A stretch of DNA of 48,680 nucleotides from a virus: positions 1 through 48,680 of the IMG/VR virus record IMGVR_UViG_3300040801_002997; one strand, given 5' to 3'. Shown in pieces: positions 40,131 through 48,680 of this stretch. How positions within the stretch are numbered: the stretch's first letter is position 1; the number at the start of each line of letters is the position of its first letter. Made by a program: the position numbers and the translations under genes. The notes beneath the pieces are model-generated. The model saw only the letters and a program-made list of their open reading frames with translations. It made no database searches and was not told the origin of the DNA.

Positions 40131-43100
40131 ATGAAGAAGAACCAAAATATCTCCCTGGCTAAAGCTGGAATGAGCCGTGACCTGGCGGTAGACTCCCTGG
40201 ACCAACAAGCTTACAGTATAGCCATTAACGCAAATATGGAAAACGAATCCGGAGAGCTGTATAAGCTTAAATCCGAGCATTCGAATATTCTTGCGTCAAA
40301 ATTCAAAGCTGGGTTTAGAGTAATTGGTTTTGAGGTAAACGAGTTTAAAAATGAAACTTTATTTCTTCTTGTAAACCCAGAGACTGGGGTATCTGAGATA
40401 GGTAAGATTAAGAACAGCACACAGATCTCCTCAATGAATGATGTTGAGAGAGAGTGTCCTGAGTGTAATTATGAGAGAGTGCTACAAACTCCCCTTGAAG
40501 ATACAAACCAACCAGAGCACCAGGTATACGAAACTTTACTTACAGATGATTGTCCAGACGCAGCATCTTGTTTAAACTTCAACATAAACTATCCTGTAAG
40601 AAGAATAGTAGTCAAAAACGAGAAACTTGCTACCAAGTGGTTCTGGACAGATGGTCTTAATCCACCAAGATACCTTGATGAGTCAAGGCTTGATGAATAT
40701 AAAACCACAGGCACTGTAGTTTGTGGGGTAGATAATACTCAACCAACCTGTATCGATTGCGGCAAGCTTAGGGTGTTTCCACAAGCCAACCCATTGAGTT
40801 TAGAAGTAGAGTCTATAGAGTTGGGTGGTAATCTTGGACTTGGAACCTACAGCTTCTTTGTTGCTTATGCTGATCAGATTGGGCAGGTGTTATCAGAATA
40901 CCACTCACTAACTGAGCAGGTATCTATTTTTGATCCAAACAACAGGATCAGAGACAATATAGAAGAAGAGAGGCCTACTAACTTTGCAATTAAACTTAAA
41001 GTATCTGGGGCTGATCCACAGTATAGGTATTACAAGGTAGTAGGGGTATACACCAACTCTGTTGATCAAGGAAAGAGGTACTTCGATATAGGATTATTCC
41101 CCGTTACTAATGAGTTTGTATTGGTAGACACGATACAGGGAAAAGTAGAGTCACAAGTTGCAGATGTACTAAGGCCAGCACAAAATATAAAAACACTTGC
41201 TGGTTTTACAGAAGCTAACAACCACCTGCTTGGTTTTAATGTTACCAGAGAGAAGGAGTGGAACCTACAACCAGTTGTTAACTTAATGGGGCCATTTTTA
41301 AAGTGGCAAACTCACGTTGCAACGGAAAGGTTGTATGAAAACGGAGAGCTCGGCTCAAAATATAAAGGGTACTTTAGAGATGAAGTGTATCCTTTGGGTA
41401 TTTCATTCAGAACAAACACTGGGTTTAGAACAGCTATTTTCCCACTTATAGGAAGGCCAGCGTTAAACTCTGATAGACAGTTAGTTGTTAACGCAGACTC
41501 TAACTCCCTTAATAATAACTCTATAAATTGTGCTGGTGGGGATAGAACAGAGCGTTGGGAGATTTATAACACTGCAGCAGTAGAGGGGCAATTTCCATTT
41601 AACTTTTCAACAAGCATTGTTACAGAACCGGCAGTGAAGGCAAGCGTCACGCCTTGGGGTGTAGACGTTAATGGCTCTTTTATTATTGATGACCCAGAGA
41701 TAGTAAACAACTTCACAACGCTTGAAAACTTTATAGAACAAGATCTTGAAGATGGTTGTGTGTCTGGCGCTCCATATTGTGATGCGGCAGACCCAAACAC
41801 CCCACCATGTCCTGTATGTCAGCCTACGGTACCTACGTTTAATAATTGTGGAGCTCCAGAAGAATATGGGGCCCCAATAGTTAGACTAAACCAACTTGTT
41901 AATGACTCTGTAGTATTTAATCAAGCCCCCTGGCCTTCTGGCTACAGAGCGCTTATAGGCGCTGCAGTATGTTCAATGTACCAGGCGTCCTCAAGTGGAG
42001 ATGGGTTCCAAAGAGACGGTAATTTTGAAGATGAATATTTCCCTGGAGCAAATCAGGTATACTATAGAAATTATACCTTCACTAATGACAGACCAAGGAA
42101 TGCTTTGGCCTTAGAACCAGTAGCAGATCCTAAGCAGCCTGTAAACACTTTATATTTTCACAACTATCTTGGCTTTACTGGTAACAGTCAGCCAGACGTA
42201 TTAGCGCAAGCAACTCAGGCCGATTATACCATTACAGGATTTTCAACAACTGCCGATTTAGTAACAGACACTGATAAATATGGCGGTGACCCATTTAGTA
42301 GAATCGAGCTTTGGCACAACACACTACACCAAGGAGCTTTGTGGTTTTCTGTAGATGTAGAAGAGAACCCTGACGGAGTTATAGAAGTAATTAGAGCTTT
42401 TAATCCAGATGGGGATGACATTGTAGACAACTCAGAGCGTATTAGAGTCACTATATGGGAGGATAATACCCCAGGAAACTCTCTTTATTACACAAGATTT
42501 AATATAGCCAGGGGAGGTTTTAGAACTAAGATAGAATATAATCAAGATACAGGCAGACTTATACTCCTATCTGACGACAACACTCCACAGGAGTTGGTTA
42601 ACATTCCTAACTTCAAATCTGGGGAAACAACAAAAAGGATATACATAGCTATAGACTGTGCCCTTGAAGGGGAGAGGTACGATAGCGAAAACAAACTTGT
42701 AGTGGCGCCAACAAGATTTTGTTTTGGGGTAGCCCTACGTGGTCCAGAGTTCGACAGCATAACGGCTTCTTATGACGCAGTGTCATTTGAGCTTGTACAA
42801 AGATTCAGAGCTACCTGTAGTACTGAGGTTCCTGTAATAGGAGAGTGTCAAGTAGAACCATACGAATATGGTAGTTTTGCATATTGGGAAAGTACAGCAG
42901 CCTATCCAGATAACCAAGAGTTATACGACTCTTCCGGTTTAAATATAGAGCCTACAGACTTCATTAATTCAGGGGTGGCCTCAGAGTTCGAAAGCTTGTT
43001 TACAACTGGAGTAGTCGGTGGGGAGTACCAACTTGACCCAACAGAAACAAACTTTAGCTGTAAACCTATCAGACACTTTAAATTCCCTGATAATGAGGTG

Positions 43101-46100
43101 TCTCCATTTATGTATGACAGTATCCAGTCAGGCTTTAATGACACCCTTGTTTTCCCACTTGGAGTTACTATCGATGATAACATAATAAACGAGTTCCTTA
43201 ATATTGCTGTTAAGAACAATCTTATTACAGCAGAGCAAAGAGCATCTGTAGTAGAGTATGAAATATACAGAGGGGATAGAACTCTTGATAAGGGTGTAGT
43301 AGCCAAGGGCCTTCTCTACGATATGTATAACTATGTGGAGGACGAGAGGACTATTTGGTATTCAAACTTCCCATATAACGACCTTGGAAGGAACCAACTG
43401 TTCTATGATGAGGATAGGGTAAATAGGCTGGAACACCCAAACAACGATAAGTCTAATAGCAACTACACCTTCCACTCTCCAGAAACGGAGTTTGCAAAAC
43501 CAACTCTCCCTACAGACTTAAAGGTAGAGGGTTATCAGTTTGGTAAATCAAAAGGTGTTTTTGAGGACGTAGAAGACCACCCAAGGTATGTAATACTTGG
43601 AGGGGAGGCGAAGAGGTTAGCTAAGAGATTAGCTACTCTTGAGGTTATATCAGAGGCTGCAATTATAGCAGCGGAGAGTGCCGAAGTGTTTAGAGTACAG
43701 ATTGGGGTTTCTAACTCTGGAAACCCTATAGGTATAGGTCTCAATATTGCCGCAGTAGCCCTAAACGCAATAGGCTCTGCCGTATATAAATATGCCAGAT
43801 ATAAGTTTCAATGGGAGCAAAGCTTTAGAGAGAACGGGGACCCACATAACTTTGCATCCTACTATACCTCTGTAGGTAAATACAACTACCTGGATTCTGA
43901 GCTCAGCACAATGGAAGGAAACAAGGTAAGGGGTATTAATAAAGCTACCTATCTAAGAGATGGAAGGTTTATAATTGTAAACGAAGCAGCTGGGGAAAAA
44001 TATGAAATAAACAACTTCCAAAGAGAGGAGTCTGTATTTATTTCGTTAGGACTTGGTAATGCTATCTCTCATAAAAATGACTACCTTGGTTATGACAATG
44101 GGGATATAGACCCCTCTGCAAATAGTAGGATTACCTCAGGTGAAGCCTTTGTATGTAGGAAAGGTAGAAGTGTTGAAATTGAAAGAAATATTGCGTCACC
44201 ATACGTATCTCTTAAGAATTACCTTCCTTCTCAGTATGGAACGATAGATAGTATAAATTGGTTAACAACCTCGTATAGAGGAAAAACGGACACCCCTATA
44301 TCTGGGGCTAAACCAATATTTGGAGGAGACGCTTTCATAGCTCGCCACACTTTAAAAAGGAAGATGCCATTATTCTTGAGAACAGGAATGGGGCTATCAG
44401 ACTTCACACCATTTAACTATAGGAGCTACGGTAACCTTGGACAACAACCAGCATTCTATGGAAACTTCCTATCTCCAGATGAAATTACATTCGACAGAGA
44501 TCTACCTCAGATATACTCTGAACACATCTTCGATTGTCAAACAAGACTTGGAGCATTCTACATAGAGCCACCGAGCAAAATGTATCTGTACTACTATGGG
44601 ATACCAAGCTTCCTAACCGAGACAACCCTTAACTTGAACTACAGAACAGGTGGAGTTCAACCTAAGGATCAGTTCTATCCTTTATTTGGTGACTATGTAC
44701 AGTGGACGCAGCAGAACTTTATTCCTATAAATGAAAGAAACATCTACCAGTACAATCCTGTATACACCACAAAGGCAAACTTTGACATAAGCAGAACTCT
44801 TCCAGCTACGTATTCAGCTGAAGAGTTTGATACTGTATACGACTCTCCAAATGGGCTGGTATATTCCAGACCAGATAATAATGAGAATAGTCTTACAGAA
44901 CCTTGGTTAACTTTCTTGCCAAATGATCGATATGACTTCCCTACCACTTATGGTCAATTAGTAGAGGTTAAAGGCATAGAGAAGGAGTTTGTTATGTGTA
45001 GGTTTGATATGCTAACAGCTACATTTAACGCTATAGATACCATAATAGATGATGGTACAAAACCAGAGACACAAAACCTTGGAGATGGGTTTAAAAGAAG
45101 ACCTGTAACCTTCTACGAAACAGATCTTGGTTATGGAGGAAGTCAGTCTGCAGACTCTATAAGCTGTGAGTTAGGGCATTTCTTTGTAGACGCTAAAAGA
45201 GGACAGGTGTTCAGAATGTTACCAGGGGCCCAGGGATTAGAGGAAATCTCAGCTGTTGTGAATGGGAAACCTTCTGGTATGAGAAACTGGTTTAAGAGCC
45301 ACCTACCCTTCAAAATACTGTCTCCTGTAATTGAGAACTTTGAAAGTATAAATACTGATAACCCGTACAATGGTGTCGGTATTGTAATGGGTTGGGATAG
45401 TAGACACAAAAGGATATTCCTAACTAAGAAGGATTACAAGCCCAGAAGAGCAATGACCTACATAGATGGAAAGTTCTATGATGGTGCTACTGAAATACAG
45501 CTAAACAACTCTACCTACTTTGAGGATGTATCATTCACAGTAGCATACAGCGCTCTAACAGGAACCTGGCTTTCTTACTATGACTTCCACCCAAACTATT
45601 ATCTTGCCCATAACAACTACTTCCAAACAGGTATAAACATAGGGACAGCAGATCAATTTGGATTGTGGTCACACCTGCTTACAAATAAATCTTATGGGGT
45701 CTTCTACGGTACTAAACATGATGTAGTTATAGAGTACCCAATTAAGAATGACTTTGCATCTAAAACACTTGAGAACATCCAGCTATGGACCTCAGGCCTT
45801 AGATACCATAATGATCACGATTACTCATATAATAGAGACATCAACTTCAATAAGATGTATGTTCTCAACAGGAGAGAAGCCTCCGGTTTGTTACACTTGG
45901 TACCACAAAAAACACTTAGGGATAATGTGAATTACCCAAAGACATTCCAAGACTACCAGGAGGTCCTTATGACGAACACCAACGACAGGTGGAATGTAAA
46001 CTATTTATTTAACAGAGTAAAAAGCGAGTATAACAATCAGCCTATATTTAACTGGGATGAGAATCAAATCAGAAGAACCTTTAATAAAAACGCAGTAGCA

Positions 46101-46226
46101 TTTAAGGGTAAGAGAGTGTTGGAACCACTGAGAGGTTCTACATTTTTGGTAAACCTGGCATACGATAAGGACTCAAGGTTCCAGATAGAGTTTGATTGGG
46201 CAACAAATGAGGAAGATCTAAGATGA
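40131..46226 (+). CDS. Giant tail (stabilisation/muzzle-like) protein
   Basis: A 2031-residue protein, the largest in the window. The N-terminus (NISLAKAGMSRDLAVDSLD, then YSIAINANMEN) is the kind of start I associate with tail stabilisation or muzzle proteins of crAss-like phages. The protein is mostly beta-rich, with Cys pairs such as CPECNYERV and CIDCGKLRV and a Cys/Pro-rich stretch near residues 543-585. A hydrophobic helical segment lies near 1160-1225 (ending NIAAVALNAIGSAVY). It probably surrounds the tail end or DNA exit channel. It overlaps the lysozyme gene by 4 nt (ATGA). Confidence 0.75.
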   Translation: MKKNQNISLAKAGMSRDLAVDSLDQQAYSIAINANMENESGELYKLKSEHSNILASKFKAGFRVIGFEVNEFKNETLFLLVNPETGVSEIGKIKNSTQISSMNDVERECPECNYERVLQTPLEDTNQPEHQVYETLLTDDCPDAASCLNFNINYPVRRIVVKNEKLATKWFWTDGLNPPRYLDESRLDEYKTTGTVVCGVDNTQPTCIDCGKLRVFPQANPLSLEVESIELGGNLGLGTYSFFVAYADQIGQVLSEYHSLTEQVSIFDPNNRIRDNIEEERPTNFAIKLKVSGADPQYRYYKVVGVYTNSVDQGKRYFDIGLFPVTNEFVLVDTIQGKVESQVADVLRPAQNIKTLAGFTEANNHLLGFNVTREKEWNLQPVVNLMGPFLKWQTHVATERLYENGELGSKYKGYFRDEVYPLGISFRTNTGFRTAIFPLIGRPALNSDRQLVVNADSNSLNNNSINCAGGDRTERWEIYNTAAVEGQFPFNFSTSIVTEPAVKASVTPWGVDVNGSFIIDDPEIVNNFTTLENFIEQDLEDGCVSGAPYCDAADPNTPPCPVCQPTVPTFNNCGAPEEYGAPIVRLNQLVNDSVVFNQAPWPSGYRALIGAAVCSMYQASSSGDGFQRDGNFEDEYFPGANQVYYRNYTFTNDRPRNALALEPVADPKQPVNTLYFHNYLGFTGNSQPDVLAQATQADYTITGFSTTADLVTDTDKYGGDPFSRIELWHNTLHQGALWFSVDVEENPDGVIEVIRAFNPDGDDIVDNSERIRVTIWEDNTPGNSLYYTRFNIARGGFRTKIEYNQDTGRLILLSDDNTPQELVNIPNFKSGETTKRIYIAIDCALEGERYDSENKLVVAPTRFCFGVALRGPEFDSITASYDAVSFELVQRFRATCSTEVPVIGECQVEPYEYGSFAYWESTAAYPDNQELYDSSGLNIEPTDFINSGVASEFESLFTTGVVGGEYQLDPTETNFSCKPIRHFKFPDNEVSPFMYDSIQSGFNDTLVFPLGVTIDDNIINEFLNIAVKNNLITAEQRASVVEYEIYRGDRTLDKGVVAKGLLYDMYNYVEDERTIWYSNFPYNDLGRNQLFYDEDRVNRLEHPNNDKSNSNYTFHSPETEFAKPTLPTDLKVEGYQFGKSKGVFEDVEDHPRYVILGGEAKRLAKRLATLEVISEAAIIAAESAEVFRVQIGVSNSGNPIGIGLNIAAVALNAIGSAVYKYARYKFQWEQSFRENGDPHNFASYYTSVGKYNYLDSELSTMEGNKVRGINKATYLRDGRFIIVNEAAGEKYEINNFQREESVFISLGLGNAISHKNDYLGYDNGDIDPSANSRITSGEAFVCRKGRSVEIERNIASPYVSLKNYLPSQYGTIDSINWLTTSYRGKTDTPISGAKPIFGGDAFIARHTLKRKMPLFLRTGMGLSDFTPFNYRSYGNLGQQPAFYGNFLSPDEITFDRDLPQIYSEHIFDCQTRLGAFYIEPPSKMYLYYYGIPSFLTETTLNLNYRTGGVQPKDQFYPLFGDYVQWTQQNFIPINERNIYQYNPVYTTKANFDISRTLPATYSAEEFDTVYDSPNGLVYSRPDNNENSLTEPWLTFLPNDRYDFPTTYGQLVEVKGIEKEFVMCRFDMLTATFNAIDTIIDDGTKPETQNLGDGFKRRPVTFYETDLGYGGSQSADSISCELGHFFVDAKRGQVFRMLPGAQGLEEISAVVNGKPSGMRNWFKSHLPFKILSPVIENFESINTDNPYNGVGIVMGWDSRHKRIFLTKKDYKPRRAMTYIDGKFYDGATEIQLNNSTYFEDVSFTVAYSALTGTWLSYYDFHPNYYLAHNNYFQTGINIGTADQFGLWSHLLTNKSYGVFYGTKHDVVIEYPIKNDFASKTLENIQLWTSGLRYHNDHDYSYNRDINFNKMYVLNRREASGLLHLVPQKTLRDNVNYPKTFQDYQEVLMTNTNDRWNVNYLFNRVKSEYNNQPIFNWDENQIRRTFNKNAVAFKGKRVLEPLRGSTFLVNLAYDKDSRFQIEFDWATNEEDLR

Positions 46227-47077
46227 GATTTAAAGACAAAGAAAAGGGTAAGCAGCGCAGAGATAAGGCCTATCAATATTTAATAGATAAGGGTATACAG
46301 CCGCATCTTGCTGCTGGCATTATAGGAAACCTTATGCAGGAGTCTCATGACTATCTTGATAGTACAGTTGAAAATGAGATAGGGGCGTTTGGCATTGCTC
46401 AATGGTTAGGCCCAAGAAAAAAATCTTTGTTTGAGTTTGCAAAAGCCAGGGGGACTGCACCTACAGACTTCGACACACAGCTTGACTTCCTGCACAAAGA
46501 GCTTACAACCACAGGAGATAGTTGGAACAGCAGAGCAGATAGAGATGCTTTCTTTAATGCTAAAACTATAGACGAGGCCGCAGATATATTTGTTAGAAGG
46601 TTTGAAAGGTCTGGGGAAAAACCAGGGGATAAGGGGTACGACAACCGCTTAAAAAATGCTAAGAGAATTTATCTTGAGTATAATGATAAGGCTATTTACG
46701 ATAAAGACAAAAATGGAAACATAGTAAATGTCAATCCAGAAGTAGCAACCCAAGATCAGATTGATATGTCACCGGTTATAAAAGATGAGTTTTACAGAGA
46801 GAACTTTGATATAATAGCTGAGATGGATAAGGTGCGTGTAGATGAGCCGCCAGCGGCTATAAAAAAGGCCGAGGAAGACGCTACCAAAGCTAAGCAAGAG
46901 CAGGAACAGATGAAGGAGTTTATGGAGAGGTTGGGCAAAGGACAGCAGGAAGCACAAAAGCAAGTTGAGGAAAGAGCCAAACTACCAAAACAGGCACCAC
47001 CAGAGCCTATTAATGCACAGGAGTTGACTCCAAACCAGAACGAATTTTTTGGAGCATTTATACCAAAAGGACTATAA
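46223..47077 (+). CDS. Tail lysozyme (Phage_lysozyme2-like)
   Basis: A 284-residue virion-type muralytic enzyme. Residues about 15-155 carry the tail-lysozyme pattern: GIQPHLAAGIIGNLMQES with the likely catalytic Glu40, then GAFGIAQWLGPRKKSL (54-69), and FVRRFERSG further on. The rest (160-284) is charged and coiled-coil-like, then Pro-rich, and may dock it in the tail. It would open peptidoglycan during infection, unlike the amidase at 19592 that serves lysis. It overlaps the giant tail gene by 4 nt. Confidence 0.88.
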   Translation: MRFKDKEKGKQRRDKAYQYLIDKGIQPHLAAGIIGNLMQESHDYLDSTVENEIGAFGIAQWLGPRKKSLFEFAKARGTAPTDFDTQLDFLHKELTTTGDSWNSRADRDAFFNAKTIDEAADIFVRRFERSGEKPGDKGYDNRLKNAKRIYLEYNDKAIYDKDKNGNIVNVNPEVATQDQIDMSPVIKDEFYRENFDIIAEMDKVRVDEPPAAIKKAEEDATKAKQEQEQMKEFMERLGKGQQEAQKQVEERAKLPKQAPPEPINAQELTPNQNEFFGAFIPKGL

Positions 47078-47122
47078 CATTAAAGCATAGTTTACATATT
47101 TTTATTTCTCAACTTAAAGTTG

Positions 47123-47130
47123 TACTTTTA
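47123..47130 (+). promoter_or_regulatory. Weak promoter candidate before the last gene
   Basis: TACTTTTA resembles a -7 element 20 nt before the ATG at 47151, but the final G is replaced and there is no TTG at the expected upstream distance. It overlaps TTAAAGTTGTACTTT (47114-47128), a near copy of the palindrome at 2619-2635. Confidence 0.3.
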
Positions 47131-47150
47131 CACATTTAACGGCACCAAAC

Positions 47151-48680
47151 ATGAGAATCAAGAGAAAGTTTAAAGGTGGTTCGACCAAAGATAACAAGGG
47201 CTACCTAAGATCAAATACAGATAACTTCACACCATACAAGGAAATTGATGGTGGGAATATCACTATGAAAGGCGTTGATATGCCTTTGTTAGCTATACCT
47301 ATGGGGAAAGATGGGAAAGCTATGGACTTTCAATTTATGAAGCCTGGGAAAGACTATGAGTTTGGGGGTGCCACCACAACAGTAGAAATTCCTATGTACA
47401 AAAAAGGAGGTAAGTCAGAATGGATCTCAAATAAAATCTCAACTCTTGTAGACGAAGGTTACCCGCAAAAGCAAGCCGTGGCTATTGCGTATAGCATGTA
47501 TGAGCGCAAGATGAATGGAGGTAGGGTTGATCAGATGCAGTATGCTGGTATGGTAGGAGCCTCACCCTCTCCAGAAATGATAGAAGCCAAGAAGAGAAAG
47601 TTAGCAGAGGAGGAGGAACTTAAAAGATTACAAGCTTTTGCTGCCAGCACAGCTACAGGGGGCAATACCCCACAACTCACAGGTCCAGCGCCATTTATGA
47701 GTCCAGAGATGCAGGCAAACCTAACAAGGTTAAATGCACAAAATAATCTTAGTGGGCCTGTAAACATCCCAGTAGGGACCTCACCAGTAGTACCACCGGT
47801 TGCTACAACAACCCCAAACTTCCCAATGCCAAACATAGACGATAATGAGGATTTGTTAGAGGATGCTTTAACTACGTCTTATGATCTGGACAGGATGCTT
47901 GGTACAAAAACCACAGGAGAGGCTTGGCAAGGTGGCGATAAAACCACGGCAGAGCAGAATTTTAATAAGGCTACAGACACCACGGCTGTAGATGAAGAAA
48001 TAGCAGCATCGACAGCAACACCTATAGGACAACAAGATGACTTCCAATTCTTCAACCCATACGCTGGGGTAGATATACCTGGCGCTGCATATCTGTTTGG
48101 ACAAAATATAGGGGAAGGGGGAAACAAAGCAACCGCTTTATTCTCAGGATTAAAGCTTGGTACAGGCCTGGCTCGCAACATTATGTCTGGAATGGGAAAT
48201 CAGAAGAGAACCCAAATAGGCCTTGAAACAGATAGGAAGAACCGCAGAGACCAAATGACAGGTGAAGCTGTAGCTATAAACCAAGCTGGTGGTGTTGTGG
48301 AGAGGCCAGACGCCTATAAGGGTAAGAGGTATAGCGGAATGGTAACTGAGAGTGTGGACAGCATTCCAGACATTGACATTTCCGGGTCTTGGGTAGAGGA
48401 GAATGTAGTAAAAATGACTCCTGGTGATTTTAACCCTCCCCCAACTTACAACCCAAACATGGGTAAATACAAACCTGTTGGTTATTTTAAAGACCCTGTA
48501 GTAAAGGACAGCACTATCAATTTAAACACTACTGATAGATTCCCAGGAAACAGGGAGACTATGAGGCAGTATGTAGATTATCTGGAAGAGTACAACCCAG
48601 GCTATAAGGTTAACATTAACTACCTACCCAAGAAAGAAGAGGGTGGGGAGGTTGAGTCTGAGTATCTTCTAACAGGAAAC
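47151..48680 (+). CDS. Virion-associated protein, partial (first 510 residues)
   Basis: The frame is open from ATG 47151 to the window edge without a stop. The N-terminus is basic and Gly-rich (RIKRKFKGGSTKD). Residues about 90-120 (WISNKISTLVDEGYPQKQAV, then AIAYSMYERK) form a short helical motif often found in proteins carried inside phage or large-virus particles. Repeated KKGG, NGG and EGGE segments and long Pro/Thr/Ala-rich disordered stretches follow. This resembles the cargo or inner proteins that lie after the muzzle-like gene in crAss-like phages. No catalytic domain is visible in this part. The function is inferred from context. Confidence 0.75.
   Translation, partial: MRIKRKFKGGSTKDNKGYLRSNTDNFTPYKEIDGGNITMKGVDMPLLAIPMGKDGKAMDFQFMKPGKDYEFGGATTTVEIPMYKKGGKSEWISNKISTLVDEGYPQKQAVAIAYSMYERKMNGGRVDQMQYAGMVGASPSPEMIEAKKRKLAEEEELKRLQAFAASTATGGNTPQLTGPAPFMSPEMQANLTRLNAQNNLSGPVNIPVGTSPVVPPVATTTPNFPMPNIDDNEDLLEDALTTSYDLDRMLGTKTTGEAWQGGDKTTAEQNFNKATDTTAVDEEIAASTATPIGQQDDFQFFNPYAGVDIPGAAYLFGQNIGEGGNKATALFSGLKLGTGLARNIMSGMGNQKRTQIGLETDRKNRRDQMTGEAVAINQAGGVVERPDAYKGKRYSGMVTESVDSIPDIDISGSWVEENVVKMTPGDFNPPPTYNPNMGKYKPVGYFKDPVVKDSTINLNTTDRFPGNRETMRQYVDYLEEYNPGYKVNINYLPKKEEGGEVESEYLLTGN

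Overview
The window is a 48.7-kb piece of a tailed double-stranded DNA phage genome. The host is very probably a member of the Bacteroidota. Three signs point there: nine promoters of the Bacteroidota form TTG-N19/20-TAnnTTTG; A-rich start regions that mostly lack a Shine-Dalgarno sequence; and BACON domains in the tail region. The block of a connector-like protein, an HU/IHF-like protein, a ring-like protein and a giant tail protein (38087-46226), together with BACON proteins, resembles crAss-like phages (Crassvirales). That family call is an inference from remembered gene content and not from a search. No integrase, repressor, tRNA or CRISPR array was recognised.

Left end (1-3600). Transcription here runs leftward. 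A 4-nt overlap joins an SF2 helicase to RecA, and RecA is coupled to a third gene cut by the window edge. To the right is a roughly 640-bp stretch without a convincing gene. It holds a canonical promoter, about 330 nt of strongly structured sequence and a 10-T run, all on the minus strand, which I read as an unidentified non-coding RNA. A small leftward gene with its own promoter and UUCG-loop terminator follows. At about 3500 the leftward promoter stands back to back with the promoter of the rightward genes.

Packaging and head genes (3600-16107). A tightly overlapping cluster encodes a possible winged-helix protein, an HU/IHF-like protein, a zinc-site plus DUF1573-like protein, two small unknowns and the large terminase. 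The portal, a scaffold-like protein, the major capsid protein, an unknown protein and a connector-like protein come next. A 693-residue, apparently abundant structural protein (16148-18229) follows. Hairpins close the capsid gene and the 693-residue gene, and these two genes share a 13-nt leader motif.

Lysis cassette (18338-20924). Tightly spaced or overlapping genes encode a small membrane protein, a cupin, a holin-like protein, a membrane/coiled-coil protein, a zinc amidase and a spanin-like protein.

Adsorption locus (20942-37952). Small unknown proteins are followed by four large modular fibres and one short fibre-like protein. Two fibres end in Peptidase S74 chaperone domains. Three fibre genes are each directly followed by a BACON protein. 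A GT-A-like glycosyltransferase sits among them. Repeated modules are shared between the fibres, which suggests growth by duplication and recombination.

Tail/neck and virion-interior genes (38087-48680). These are a connector-like protein, an HU/IHF-like protein, a ring-like protein, a 2031-residue tail protein, a tail lysozyme and a partial virion-associated protein open at the window edge.
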